Below are positions 46,109-58,362 of a DNA stretch of 64,000 nt, piece after piece. Source of the DNA: Daphnia pulex (lineage: Eukaryota > Arthropoda > Branchiopoda > Diplostraca > Daphniidae). Positions within the stretch are counted from its first letter, which is position 1. Each line of letters opens with the position of its first letter. The notes below the pieces were generated by a model that made no database searches, was not told where the DNA came from, and saw only the letters and a program-made list of their open reading frames with translations. A program made the position numbers and the translations under genes. Location of the stretch: positions 4,295,501 through 4,359,500 of the forward strand of contig NC_060018.1 of the NCBI RefSeq assembly GCF_021134715.1. The letters are read 5' to 3'.

Positions 46109-48814
46109 CTAGCGAACCGGACACATGACGTCATTTTTGCACGGTAGAGTGCACCTGAAAATGAAAAGGGAAATGAAAAATTTAGTTTAGATTTTCTTGA
46201 TTGTGTTTTTCAATCGATCGATTTCTCACTTGTTTGCGACTGGCACGTATTCAGAGGTGATGAAACCGTCGCGATCCATGCAAAAGGCGGAGCCTCCGAT
46301 CGTTTGCATGGGCTCGTAATCGCCTCCGCTGTTGCAAATGTATTCGTGCGCTTTATTGGCATCCTGAAAAATCACTTTGTCACGAGCGCAAACTACCCCG
46401 AAAAATGTTTTTAAAAAAATTAAAATTTATTACTTTAAATCTTAATCCCCCCACCCTTTTTTTTTTAAAGTGTACTTACGGCATTCTTGCGTCACCTCCG
46501 GGTCCGTGTTGAGCTGCGTGGAGTAAGTCCCGATATTTTCGTTTGCACGTCTTTTAAACAAAAACAAAAATAAATAAATAACCTGCCAATTATCCGTAGA
46601 CAGTAATTGCTGGTTGCGTAGATACACAAAAGCAGCTAGCTAGCTAGCTCTAGAGACTATAATAATAAATGAGTTCATTACGAGCGGCAGTAGCACTGGT
46701 TGCCGTCGCACTGCTTAGCGTAGAAGGATCCGTCGGGGTCGCATTGCGGGGCTGCCAGCGTGATTGGATTACCTCCGTGGTAGCGCATCTCTTTCTTGAT
46801 TAGAGCCAATGCGTTGGCTTGACTGTCGCAAATCTTGAGGTAATCGAATCCCATGGTGGTCGCGTTATCTATACAACAATTTAGACGTTTAGTTGTTTTA
46901 TCGAATCTTCTTTGTCCATGGCGTAAATGATTGAAAAGCTCATTTATAGTTTTGGTTCTGGATAGCAACTCACAGCAGGGCAGCGTTTTCCACATTTGAG
47001 CGTTGACGACGAATGAGACGGGCTGGCCCGTTTGCGTGTTGGCACAGTAACACATTCCACGGTTGCACTGTAGGGGCTCAAAATTGCCGTTGGATGAGCA
47101 GTGATAGGTGAGGTCGTTGTTTTTATAGCCGTCCTTCTCCTGGTTCTTGGTGAGGTTATCAACCAGTCTGGCGCATTCTGTCGCGTAATAATTAAAAAAG
47201 AGTTATTATTAGACGGCTAGTGTTTATAGGGGGGCGACACACTGCCATTCGTGTCTGCCCGTCTCTATAATTCCCCTGGCTGGAATGATTTTAAAAAAAA
47301 AGAAGAAAAATACGTACGGCATTTCATTTTGTCGCGCTTTTCCTTCGTGTTCCAGTCGGAGCCAAAAATGCGTTTGCCTTCCTTGCTGTAGCAGAAGCAG
47401 CTGTTCAAGTCCACCACCGTAATATGACGTAAAAATAGATTTGGAAAAAAAGACGCGATTGACGTCATTTAATTGAGTGCAAAAGGATTTAGTAGATGCG
47501 TTAAGTGTATTACCGAGGATCAGCTCCGTTGGATTTGCATTGCAACGCCTTGTGGGATCCGTCGATATCGCATTCGGGCGACCATTTCGAGTTGCTGATG
47601 TCTGGCGTGGTGCACGTGTATTTGGAATCTTGGCGCGCATAAATTATACACATAGAGAATTAATAGGTTTCGTGACAAATGACACGGTGCCGTGACCGAT
47701 TCTAATTGACAGCTCTGAAACTTGAGAAAGAATTGGGGGAAAACTAAAAAAGGGAAAGCTTTTGGCTTTCTCGGGTTGCGTGGAGGAAATTGGAGACGAG
47801 TTGGCATTCAATGATCTGCATTTTATCTCTTGGTCGGATGTGTATAAAATAACAAGGTAAAATTACAAGGCGAGAAGAGAACGGTGAACGCCCAAGGAAA
47901 TGAAATGACGGTGCTTTCGAATAGACGGATAGACGATGGCGCTGCACGCTGAGTCGGGAACAGCCGATCTCGGCACGTTTTCACGACACAACGCACGCCA
48001 AATTCGGTTTGTCATTTCAAGCCAGAAAGGAAATCCTAATTATAGCTTCGGTTCAGCTGTTAAATCTTACGCTTTACGTGTTCTTCGGGCCATAGAGGAA
48101 ACCCCCACATATCTATATAATAATATAATAACAATAATCTACAAGGAGAAACTTGTTGGGCTTATATTCCTTGTGGGCATTTTTATGTTCTCACTTTTTT
48201 TTAACTTTTCAATTTATGCTCTTTGAGTTTTGTGGATTTTGAAATTCTAATTCAGTCTTTTATGTTCAATTACAATTATGTTTTTTATTTATGAATTTCA
48301 GATTACGTCAGAGCTTGGATGACATCAGCAACTTACTAGAACATCGGCTGTTGTCACAGGTTAATCCTGGAGCACATTCTTGAGATGCCACAACAGGTGG
48401 AACATCAGTTACATTCAGGATAATTGATCCCTTTACCGTGTAAAAGTTTGTCACATCAAAGGTTAAGTTGGTGTTACTTTGACACACTTCATTGGGTCCT
48501 GCAATGAAATCAGGAAAAATTTCTGTCTAAAAAAGCCGTGACTCTTATGAAGGATGAAGCAGTGTAAGTTTGAACTTTCAATCAATTTTGAGGTATAATA
48601 TGTTAAATTCATGATCCTGAAAGGTACTACCTTTAAGCCGGACACATCCTGGGCAACAACCGCATAGTGCAGCAGTGTTGGAGTACAGAGTGTTTGATGG
48701 GCAATCAAATGGATTGAAACTCTGTGCACATGTCACTTGACTGCATTCCAGAGGGCATCCAAAACTCACTTCTAACGAGGCAGCAAACAAAAACAACAGG
48801 TAAAAATACTTCAT
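46109..48814 (-). CDS. Secreted protein with four thyroglobulin type-1 repeats
   Basis: Minus-strand exons 48814-48631, 48498-48337, 47628-47514, 47400-47318, 47177-46974, 46868-46682, 46550-46480, 46392-46230, 46154-46109; 404 residues. Residues 1-19 are a signal peptide (MKYFYLLFLFAASLEVSFG). Next comes a Cys-rich head (CPLECSQVTC ... LCGCCPGCVRLKG) that resembles IGFBP- or trypsin-inhibitor-like small domains. Four thyroglobulin type-1-like units follow: PECDIDGSHKALQC...CFC, FEPLQCNRGMCYC, PQCDPDGSFYAKQC...CYC, and a degenerate fourth (EPMQTIGGSAFCMDRDG) that lacks the usual CxC. Such repeats often inhibit cysteine cathepsins or bind growth factors, so an extracellular protease-inhibitor role is a reasonable inference. 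Exon 8 was set to start at 46392 because the nearer AG leads to a stop. The repeats are all interrupted by introns, with an exon boundary near each CxC. Confidence 0.82.
46634..46649. repeat. Short GCTA tetranucleotide run
   Basis: Four tandem GCTA-type units in intron 6 of the thyroglobulin-repeat gene. They contain repeated AGCTAGCT palindromes and are probably only a microsatellite. Confidence 0.8.
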
Positions 48815-51800
48815 CTTTGTCACAATATTCTTTTGTCACTATATAACTTGTGCGCTTCAGTGCTCGTTTCACATCTACAAGATATTTAGGATATACGACC
48901 TTTCATTATCAAACCGTGTTATCAGTGTTAGATATACGCGTGTGTCAGTTGAGATCAGATACGGGAGGGGCATTTCGCAGTTGCTTCATGTTATAAGCCC
49001 GCCCGACAGAAAAGTCAAGGAAAATGTTGCGGGACAACGAATTGCGTCAAAGCATTCGTGTGTGTTTACGCACCGAATCGTTTCTTTAATTGGAAAAAAA
49101 ATAATTCAACCTTTCGTGTTGTTTAGCCTTTGTTCTACAGAATTTCCCATGCCACTCCCATTAGGATTGTATTTCGCTGCAATTACGTAATTATTTTTTT
49201 AAACAAAAAGAAGCCGTGACCTTTAGGAACGACGGTTTAGAATTTAGAACGTTTTACTGAAAACAGCAGAATTTTTATAAATCCTGTCTACATTTTCGAG
49301 AAATGCAAAGACTAAAGTTCTACTTCCAAGAATATCGACAGAGGCCCCCCTCTGGGTAGCTGAAATTATGCCAAACTTGACGCTTTTCTTAGTTTTAGTT
49401 TAGCCCTACGTGAGAGATTTTGGTGATCTCTGGATGACCTTGTCGACTTTGATTGCAACCGGTATTGTCTAGCTTTCCCCGTCTACTTATCCGCTTTCGT
49501 GCGGCTCATAATTTCATCACAAACATTCAGTAAATTCTTTCTGTGTCGACATCCTTTTAGTTCTTAACTGCGTCTTCGCTTTCTTTTTAAAAAATGTTGT
49601 CAATTACAGGAAATCCTCAAAATATTATTTGGTCGTCAGCTGTAAAATAACCATTAACCAACCAATTGCTCAAGTTTACATTTTTAAGTTATCGTGAAAT
49701 GAGTATGACACTGAGCATAATGCGCTTACGTTTCGTTATCTAAAGGGATTCTGCAACAGTGCATTTTAATACCAATTTTTAGCTGTAGATCCTAGCTATG
49801 CACTGGGGTTGCCGAACCATTTTTTAAACAAGATTATGTCAAAGCTATTTCAAAAATCAAATTGAGAAACCCTATTGGTCAATAGAAGCTTTACCAGCGA
49901 TATAGCGGCGTTAAGTTGTTCCGAAAGCAAATCTTGTAATCGATACATTTTCGCGCAAAATAAAACAAAAATGAAAACATTTCGAGTTGACGTTTTGACT
50001 CATAGATGGCGTTGGCTATTTACGGACCCCCCCTTCTTACACATTTTCTGGCACGTCATCCCTGCTCCCCCTTTCCCCTTCCTAGATCTGTCCTAGTTCG
50101 AGCAGCCTTCGCCATTTGGTGAGTTTCCATCATTGATTCTAATTCCAATTTTATACCGAATATTCCGTCACCTAGTGCATACGTGTTTGAAAGCAGGGCA
50201 AATAGATATTTTAAGACAACTTGTATAAATTTTTTTAAAGAAAGATAACCGTATTTAATCAAGAAATCACGTGGCTTACGGCTTCACCACGTGGTTGTTG
50301 CTGCTTTTCAAACGGGAGGGCTCTGCTGGGTGTTGGTGCAGCTCTTTTGTGTCAGCTTGTCTCTGCCCAAAATCCCCAAGCGAAGAAAAAGTCTATTTAA
50401 AAAGCCGGTCTAGCCGTATCTCGCTTCTCTTCAGACAGCAGTCGTGTCCGTAGACAGAGCTCCTCAGCGTTCTTTAAGGTCTTTTTTATATTTTCTTCTT
50501 TAGAGTTTTGTTTTAAAACTTAATGGAGGGTTGTTTAATTACTCGAGTTAGATATCTTTCACGTGTCATTTTGTTCGTGCTCATTTGTATTGCAATTTCC
50601 TTGTCATCCATGCATTGATTCATATTCATTGACACATATTTGTTCTTGTTTCTTTCCACAGAGAGCTTTTGAGTTTTGTTATTTTCATCCCTCCCAGCAC
50701 GTCCATCGCCGTCTCATTCTGCACCTCACTCGTAGTTTTTGATTTTATTCATCAACATGAAACTCGAAGGAAGAGGTATCAAATTTCAATTTTGTGTTTC
50801 AACTTTTATAACAATGGTGGATGGCACTGTGGTTTAGTTCCATTTGTCTGAAATCAGCTTTCTCTGTGTGTGACTTTTTAGACACGTTCACCAATGAGAA
50901 ACTGGTTTCCATTTTTCGTTGCTGTTGTTGGGCCGATTTTTTTAAAAAGTTTCCTTTGTGGGGTTTACGTGGTACACTCGGCCATCGATCGTAGACGCTC
51001 GAAATTCTTGTATACTACCTAAGGGGCCGAATTTTTAAAAACTTGCCCATGACAACGACCTTCAGATTGTCGTGGAAACTAGATAGATAGCTGACTAAAA
51101 CCCAAATGAATCTTTTATAACTCTAGGAGGAAGTTGGGAAGGGCAATGTTATCTTTCGAGTTGCTAGGCAACACAGGAGGGTTCGTTGTGTTTTGAACGT
51201 CATTTATGGGGTTGTTGAAGATGCACTCGTACCTTGACCTATATTATTTTTAAGTCCAACCGAGGGGTGTTTGTTTGTTTTTCCTGTCGGAGCATTGAAC
51301 TCGTGAAGCCGATTTTTTGGTTACCCATCGTCCCAGACTTTATGATGCACTTGAGCATAACACTCGCCAAAAAAAAAACCGTTTGGTGTCGAAATTCACG
51401 ATAGCCATCGGCTGATATTCCAATGCGAACGTCTTTTACCGACAAGCTACAGTCGAATTTCGCTCAATGACCTGCCCCCGAGCGTTGTTTTAACATTTTT
51501 ATTTGGCTTGGCGCTGTAGGCAATTATAGTCTGGGCCATTTTGTTTTCATAAACCCCCCTTTTAATTTTGTAGTGGCGCCTAGTACCCCTCCAGCCAAAC
51601 TATTTACCTGAAGCACCTCTTTTGCTGTCTACGTGGGGCACCTGACTTGGCCGTCCCTTTTATTTTTCCTGTTCTTCTCACATTTTTCAAGGATATCCAT
51701 CGTTGTATAAATAACGCGATATAATAATGGAGAAGAAGGAAAACGTATTCGAGCCGTGTCTTCGTCGTGACAATATCTTTCTGGTAGGTTGCCAGTTGGG

Positions 51801-54388
51801 CTATCGTTTATCGCTCATTTTCTGGCTCGTCATTTCTCTGACTCGTTGCTCTGGCGTCTTAGTTTTTCAGATGAGAAGAAGAGCTCAAATCGCCCAGTCT
51901 ACTTGGACACTACTAGTAAAAATAAACCTTCATGGGGGCAACAAAAAAAGACGGAAGCTCCGGCGTTCGTTTCGAGTAGGGTATTTTTTGTGTTTGAAAA
52001 GGTCGGCGCACACACGATGTTTGGTTTGTTTTTAACTCTTCGTATTTTTAGATGAGCATAGTAGTAGTTCCAGCGAGAACGGGGGGTGTGTGCGTGCGGC
52101 CGTCACTTTTTCGGGACGTATCAAACGGCGCATTCTGTGACAACATATTTTTAGAACCCGGGATCTCGTTGATCCAAATTTACGGCCTCGAAAGACAAGT
52201 GAATGAGCGAATTATTACGACACAAATTGAACGGGAAAACAACAACAACAAATTAAGTATTCTGAAAAAAATGAATACGATAGTGTTGATGTTTTCCCAG
52301 TCACGAGTTTACGCTGAGTCGAATTAGCACAGGGCGATAGACGGGCGGCATGTGAATACCGAGAAACTAGTTCTAGCCACAAGTTTGCATTGGAAACACA
52401 TCCCGTGTTAGCAAACAACTTTGATAACGCTAATACTTATCTGCTACTGTGTTTGTTATTTCTTACATCTTGAAACGAGAAAAAACCGCTTGGCGATGCA
52501 TTGGTTGTCATATGGATTAGACGGAAGTTGTTTGGGTTCAAGATGGTACGACAGTTAATGAAACGAAGCGTGAAATGGGAGGGGGGGGGAGTTGGTTGAA
52601 GGAGAAAGGGGGAGCTGATATTTTGGATCCAAAACAGCATTGTCGTGCGAATGTTGGCTAATTTAATCATGTCTCAAATATCGTTGCCATTGGTTACCAT
52701 CGTTAATAGATTTACTGCAGTTGTGCAACTTCTTTTGGCTTCTCTTGACTATTCCGGTAGGCTCTATTTCAAATCCGGGGTGGTGCTGATGCAACTCTTG
52801 CCATACCGTCACGTGAGGCGCAAATCACGCGTGAGAACGCCTGTCCTCACTACCTGTCACAGGCGCGTTAGGTTTCCAGCCTATCGCTTCGTAAAAATAT
52901 TTATTGTAACAGAAAGAAAACAAAAATTTTACGAATCCCAGTGACTCGTAAAATTCTTTTGTTTCGTGCACTGAATTTCTGCCGTCCTGGAGACGACGGT
53001 CGTTCTTTGTTCCATGTTTTTCGCTTTAGATAGGGGCCGGGATTTGTTCTCGTATGAAAACAAAAAACCATGGGACGTGATGAGTTGAAAGTCTTAATAC
53101 GTCATTGATCAAACGGTAGAGCACGTGATGGCAATGTTTGCGCAAGCGCCTTGAGAGTTGGTGGGGGTTCTGTTTCCGAAACGCGTCGATCAATAATTGA
53201 GAAGGAGAGCGTGCGCTTTCTCGACTGTTGTAAAGATAGATGCCGCTCGTTTCCCAAGACACAAAAAAGTGGGTAGTGTTGAAAGTTCTCCGGGTGCAGG
53301 TAGTAGTGTCTCCGGCGTCCCTTCGCGTTTTGGTGGGCCGACACCTGGCGTGACCTTAGAGACCTGGTTTCTTTGCCCTTCCTGCCTCCGTTTATTTTAT
53401 TTTTTTTCTTCGGTTTCAATTTCTACTTTGCCCTTCCCTACAGCCCTCAGGTAAAAAACAAAAATCTTGTACGTAACTTTTTTGTTTTTTTATAAATTTT
53501 ACATATGGGGGTTTTTCCTATCCATTTTCTAGAAAGTCTCCCCCCAAGGTTCTTTGGTTGTTGACATTTGTAGAGGGTAAAAGAAGGATAAGAAGGAAGT
53601 TTACGGGGGGTGGAATTTTAGTCGGTTGCCAGTCACTTCATAGGTTTCGTCAGTAGTTGGGATCGTGTCCAAGAAATAACCCGATTATTTCATTTGTTTT
53701 TTTATTCCACCCTTGGTAAATAAGATAATCTTTTATAAAAGGAACTAGTTGATGTGTTTCTATGTCATTGACAACAACTTTCTATACAGTTGCTCTTTGT
53801 TTTGATTCCCAGTGCTTTTTGTGTTGATTTTCCATTTAATTGTTGCTAACTTGTAGCTCGTTTAATGATTGACGTCGGATGTTCGATCGACAATGGCGTC
53901 GTCGTCCCAATGATGCAACACAACTGTGTGGGTGGAGAAAGGTTTAAAAAAATAGTAAAAAAAACAAACCAAAAACCGAATGAGGGATTCGTCGGATTTC
54001 CCGTCCGTATCTCGGTTTTGTTGCCATGTACTCTCGTCATAGTCATGTAAGAACGTGTTCAGTCACGTAGTCTACGCGTGTAATTTAGAATGTTGTTTTT
54101 GTCGTAGCAAACAATCCCGAATTCAGGTCAACGGAAAGGTTTTATCTTTTATCTTTTAATATGATTACAGATGGCGAAAAAACAAGACTGCTTTTTTCAT
54201 GGCGTGACAAAAAGAAAACGGCATAGAATAATAATAATAAAAATGGGTTCATTGCGTGCGGCAGGGTCGTAATCGATTTAATATGGCGAATTGAATTGTT
54301 TCGTTTCTTTTATTTTGTGTGTGTTGTTTTGTTTTATTTAAATTTTTCTCAATACTTTTTTTGCGTGACTTTTGTAGAGATCGAGACT
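48815..54388. other. Long non-coding stretch between divergent genes
   Basis: About 5.6 kb separating the thyroglobulin-repeat gene (leftward) from IVNS1ABP (rightward). It should hold both promoters and the untranslated first exon or exons of IVNS1ABP, whose first coding exon begins right after an acceptor at 54376. A TATTTAAA at 50393 followed by TTCAGACAG at about 50431 is a possible core promoter. G-runs and T-runs are common. Open frames at 51727-52055 and 52645-52944 lack any family pattern. I support no gene here. Confidence 0.45.
50393..50480 (+). promoter_or_regulatory. Possible core promoter, perhaps for IVNS1ABP
   Basis: TATTTAAAAAG starts at 50393 and an initiator-like TTCAGACAG lies about 37 bases downstream, followed by TTCTTTAAG|GT near 50480 as a possible 5' splice site. 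It is on the right strand to serve the Kelch gene 4 kb downstream, but that link is only a guess. Confidence 0.3.
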
Positions 54389-57300
54389 ATGGCTATGGGT
54401 GCTGCCACGGCGACGAATGGCGACGCAACACCGGTGGACATCCCCGGCCGTCGCCTGTACGTTAATGGCGGAGATGAGAAGAAGAACGGCGCCAGTCTTC
54501 ATCACAAACATCAGCACTCGTCTCGATCCTCGGATGACGACGAGGTGCCCGATGGTAAACTCCGATGATTAGCCTTACCATTATTACTTCCCTTGTGATG
54601 ATTGTGGCCGGCAGGCCGCCATTGCCCACGTTCGTGTCATAAGTGAACGTGGATGACGTTCATTTACATGATCAATATCAAGTGATACTTAAAATGGTTT
54701 TCCCAATTTCTGGATCAGATGACTCGATCATGGAGCGGACGCCTTCTATGATCTTTACCGATGCCGAATTTAATTCGAGCACGTTGCAGGGCCTCTCCAA
54801 GCTGCGCAAGAATCGACAGTTTTGCGACGTCATTCTGCAGGTATGTGCTATCATTTCATTATTTATCATCCGATTATTGTTTCATGTTGGGTTTTTTTTT
54901 GGCGCTCACGGCGTGTTGATATGCTCCAACACCCATCGCTCCCGATGAATCATGCATTTGTTTACATAACAAAAGCTATGCCATTTCTCCATTCTGTTGC
55001 ATTTTGGCCCGTCTGGATGCGTGTGTAGTATACCCTGAGTGCTTCGCGTACGTTCTGTTTTTAGACGCCGTCAAGTCTGCTGACGTTGCAAAAAAGAAGT
55101 CTACAAATAATTACATTCCTGTTTTGTTTTGTCGGTCCCAATTTGTTTTTGTTTTTTTCCAAATTCGTTTAAAGTGGAGACGGGGGAATCGATAAGAAAG
55201 ACGAGAAATGGCGTATTGCCCATCTTGATGTCGGGAAAGAGTCCAACGAGACTGGTGCCAAACTAGTGAAGCGTTAGATGGCGAAAGTCTTGGCATAAAT
55301 GTGAAATGGGCATCTTTTTCACGTGTTATCCGACATGGAAGTTGACAGAGTCTTTTTCTGGTGAATTATCAGGTGGGGACGTGGGAGATTCCGGCTCACC
55401 GGGTGATTCTGGCGTGCTGCAGCCCTTACCTGTTTGAGCTGTTTTCGACGGACGACGGCGGCAAGTGCAGCGAGGAGAACATCATCACCTACAAGCTCAA
55501 CGGCGGCTTTGAGAAGGATTCGTTCGAGCAACTCATCAACTACGCCTACACGGGAAAGTAAGCGCCACTGCCTTCCGTGCCGAGTTGTGCGCCGGTTCCA
55601 CATTCATTTGCCGTCGTCTTTACAAACCTCCCCCCCGCCACCTACCCAATCTTCCTTCCTCCCCCTCACTCTTGATCCAAATTCTCGTAACATCCTCTAT
55701 CCTGTCCACACAACTTCCGATCCTACCTCTGAATCCACCCGTATGATTTCCTACAATGCCAGAATGGAAGTGGCGGCCAGTCAGGTCAAGGCGGTCTACG
55801 TGGCGGCCGTAAGGCTCAAGATGGAGCGAGTTGTCAACTACTGCGCCCAGTACTTGGTCGACAACCTGGATCCTGCCACGGCCATCGAGATCCGTTCCCT
55901 GCCCGGTATCCAGCGCAACTCTGAATTGGCGGCTCGAGTCGATGCCTATCTGGCGGAAGAGGTAGCTTGTTGAAAATCTTGCGGCAAGTCAAACAACCCC
56001 TTTTCTTCGACTCCATTCCGTATCGTTTCTTTTTGTATCTACCAGATCACGAGCGTGGCCACCACAAAAGCCTTGCGCAACCTCCCTCTGGTCCAGGTGG
56101 AAGTCCTAGCCTCTTCACGGGAGGAAATGGCTCTACGCGATGCCAATGTCACCATCCTTTGCAATTTAGTTTTGGAATGGATCCATCGCAATTGGGAGCC
56201 GGCTCAGCTCAATGTCGATCAGTTGACGGCTAAAGTATTAACCCGACAAACTTTTTTTTTTCTTTTTACCCTTTTCTTCTTTGTTAGTCCTTCACCTTTT
56301 ATCCTCTCTTTGTGTTGTGTATCAACAGACGCATTTGCTTTACTTGAACTTGGACAATTCCCTGCACGATTGTGTCGACATTGAGAGCGGCGACGTCATT
56401 GATTCGGACATTGTCCAGGATTATAAGAAGATGTCTCTTCGTCTTTCCCAGCCTGGCAGCAAGGTTGGATCATTTCCCATCGGATTTGTCGTTTCTATTT
56501 TTGGGGGACGACTTAATATCTAATCGTTTGGTATCGATTGCAGAATAAACGCAGGGGGTCGTCACAGCAACCGTCCCGTCCTCGACACTCTCTTTACAGG
56601 TTCGATATTGTTATATATATTGATTTGGTCGTCTCTGCTTTTAACACAAGTGTCGCCTTGCTTTTTATGTAGCCGCAATATTTCGGAAGTGGCGACTGGT
56701 TCGGAAACCATTCCGGAAGAGTTGGAATGGCGCGTAGTGGCCGCCACGCAGATGGGCGAGAAGAGCATCATGGCGTTGACGGTCATCAATGGTCGCATGA
56801 CCAATCTTTCTGTTCTACAGAGACTTAACGCCGCCCCCAACGGCGCTAGGTACCGCGCGATTTATTGGATACATTTGATAGCAGATTGATTGATGTTTTT
56901 CTTTCTTTTTTAGCAATATCGACGGTATGTTGACCCCTCTGTCGACACCTGGACAGTCTAGACCACCCAGTGTTGAAAGATCCACCGAATCTCTCAGCGC
57001 CATTCCTCACATGAGCACTCCTCGTTGCGCTGTTGGATGTGCCAATTTGAACAACGCCCTTTTCGTTTGCGGTAATTGATTCGACTTGATTATACGTCGA
57101 CGGACGTTATAAAGAACGAAACAAAAACGCTTTTAGGTGGCTACGATCGTGGCGAATGCTTGAGGACCGTCGAACTCTACGATCCTTCTCTTAACCGATG
57201 GAGCCAATTACCGTCCATGCGTGAGGCCCGCGGCCGTTTTGATATCGCCGTCATCGAGGGTAAAGTCTATGCTGTCGGCGGTTGCAATGGAACTACTGAA

Positions 57301-58362
57301 TTAGCTACGGCAGAAGTCTACAGCAGTGACAACTCAAAATGGACGGCTTTGCCACCTCTGGAGTTGGCTCGCTCTAATGTTGGTAAGTCCGCAATATAAA
57401 TTTTATTTTGGCATCAAAATCATTTGTCACAATTAATCCCTGCTGTGTTTTTATTTTTATAGCTGTCTGCGATCTCGCTGGAAAGGTGTACGTAATTGGC
57501 GGATGGAATGGCCAGTGTGGCATGAAACAGTGCAATATATTTGACCCTGTCGAAGGGAAATGGACAGAAATTGAACCTCTTAATTATGGTGAGAAAGATT
57601 TGTGTGGCTGTTAACATTTAATTGCGAGTCACTTTCAATGTTCATTTCTCTATTTAGGCCGGTATCAAGCTGCCGTGACCACCAGATTGGGCAAACTGTA
57701 TGCCGTGGGTGGATGTGACGCTTGGAACTGCTTGAACACTGTAGAAGTTTACGATCCTGCAACTGGAATGTGGGACTTTTTGCCACCCATGAACACGGCT
57801 CGTCGAGGCTGTGGCGTTACCCTTTACCAGAGTGAGTCTTCAATCAACTGACAATGTCGTTTTTAACTTGCTGTTATAATGTTTTATTCTACAGACAAGT
57901 TGTACGTCGTTGGTGGCTCGGATGGTACCCAGTCCCTGTGTACGACAGAAGTATTTGATTTCGAGACCAATTCTTGGTCGCCTGGACCGTCCATGACTTC
58001 ATGTCGTGCCAACATCAGCGTAACAGTCATCGATGGCAAACTCTTTGCTGTTGGTGGATTTTCAGGTCTGTTTTTCAACCACAGTGGGTGTAGTGAGTCG
58101 GATTGTTAATTTTAAATTTGATTTTGTGTGCACAGGCAAAGTCTTTTTAAATAGTGTTGAATACCTTGACTCCGAGTCTATGGAGTGGACGACTTTCGTC
58201 AACCGAACCTCAGCTGAAGACACGCGGTCAGAGGCTAGCGCTTTCAGCCGAAGAGAGTCGCAAATCACCTTGCCTCCCGTCGATGAAGAAAACATGGAAG
58301 AGAAAATCCCTGGCAGTCAAGCTGATTCTAGCGGGTGTGAATCTGATGAGCATTCATCCTAA
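54389..58362 (+). CDS. IVNS1ABP: BTB-BACK-Kelch protein, influenza NS1A-binding protein homologue (IVNS1ABP)
   Basis: Fourteen exons: 54389-54554, 54719-54840, 55373-55557, 55763-55961, 56046-56234, 56329-56463, 56544-56599, 56673-56849, 56914-57071, 57137-57382, 57463-57588, 57658-57831, 57895-58065, 58136-58362; 776 residues against about 642 in human. The BTB domain (about 65-190) includes FCDVILQ, AHRVILACCSPYLFELF and INYAYTGK. A BACK region follows, then a Ser-rich linker. Six Kelch blades come last, with GGYDRGECLRTVELYDP, VGGCDAWNCLNTVEVYDP and ARRGCG, all characteristic of IVNS1ABP rather than other Kelch proteins. The host protein acts in actin stability, splicing-factor function and as a Cullin-3-type adaptor; it was named for binding a viral protein, but this is an ordinary cellular gene. 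Extra parts here are a 60-residue acidic N-terminal exon and a Ser/Glu-rich tail of about 60 residues after the last blade. An untranslated exon precedes 54377. Confidence 0.93.

Noticed and set aside
55434-55973. 179-codon frame inside IVNS1ABP
   Set aside because: It is a shifted frame over exons 3-4 and their intron; the BTB and BACK sequence lies in the other frame with proper splice sites.
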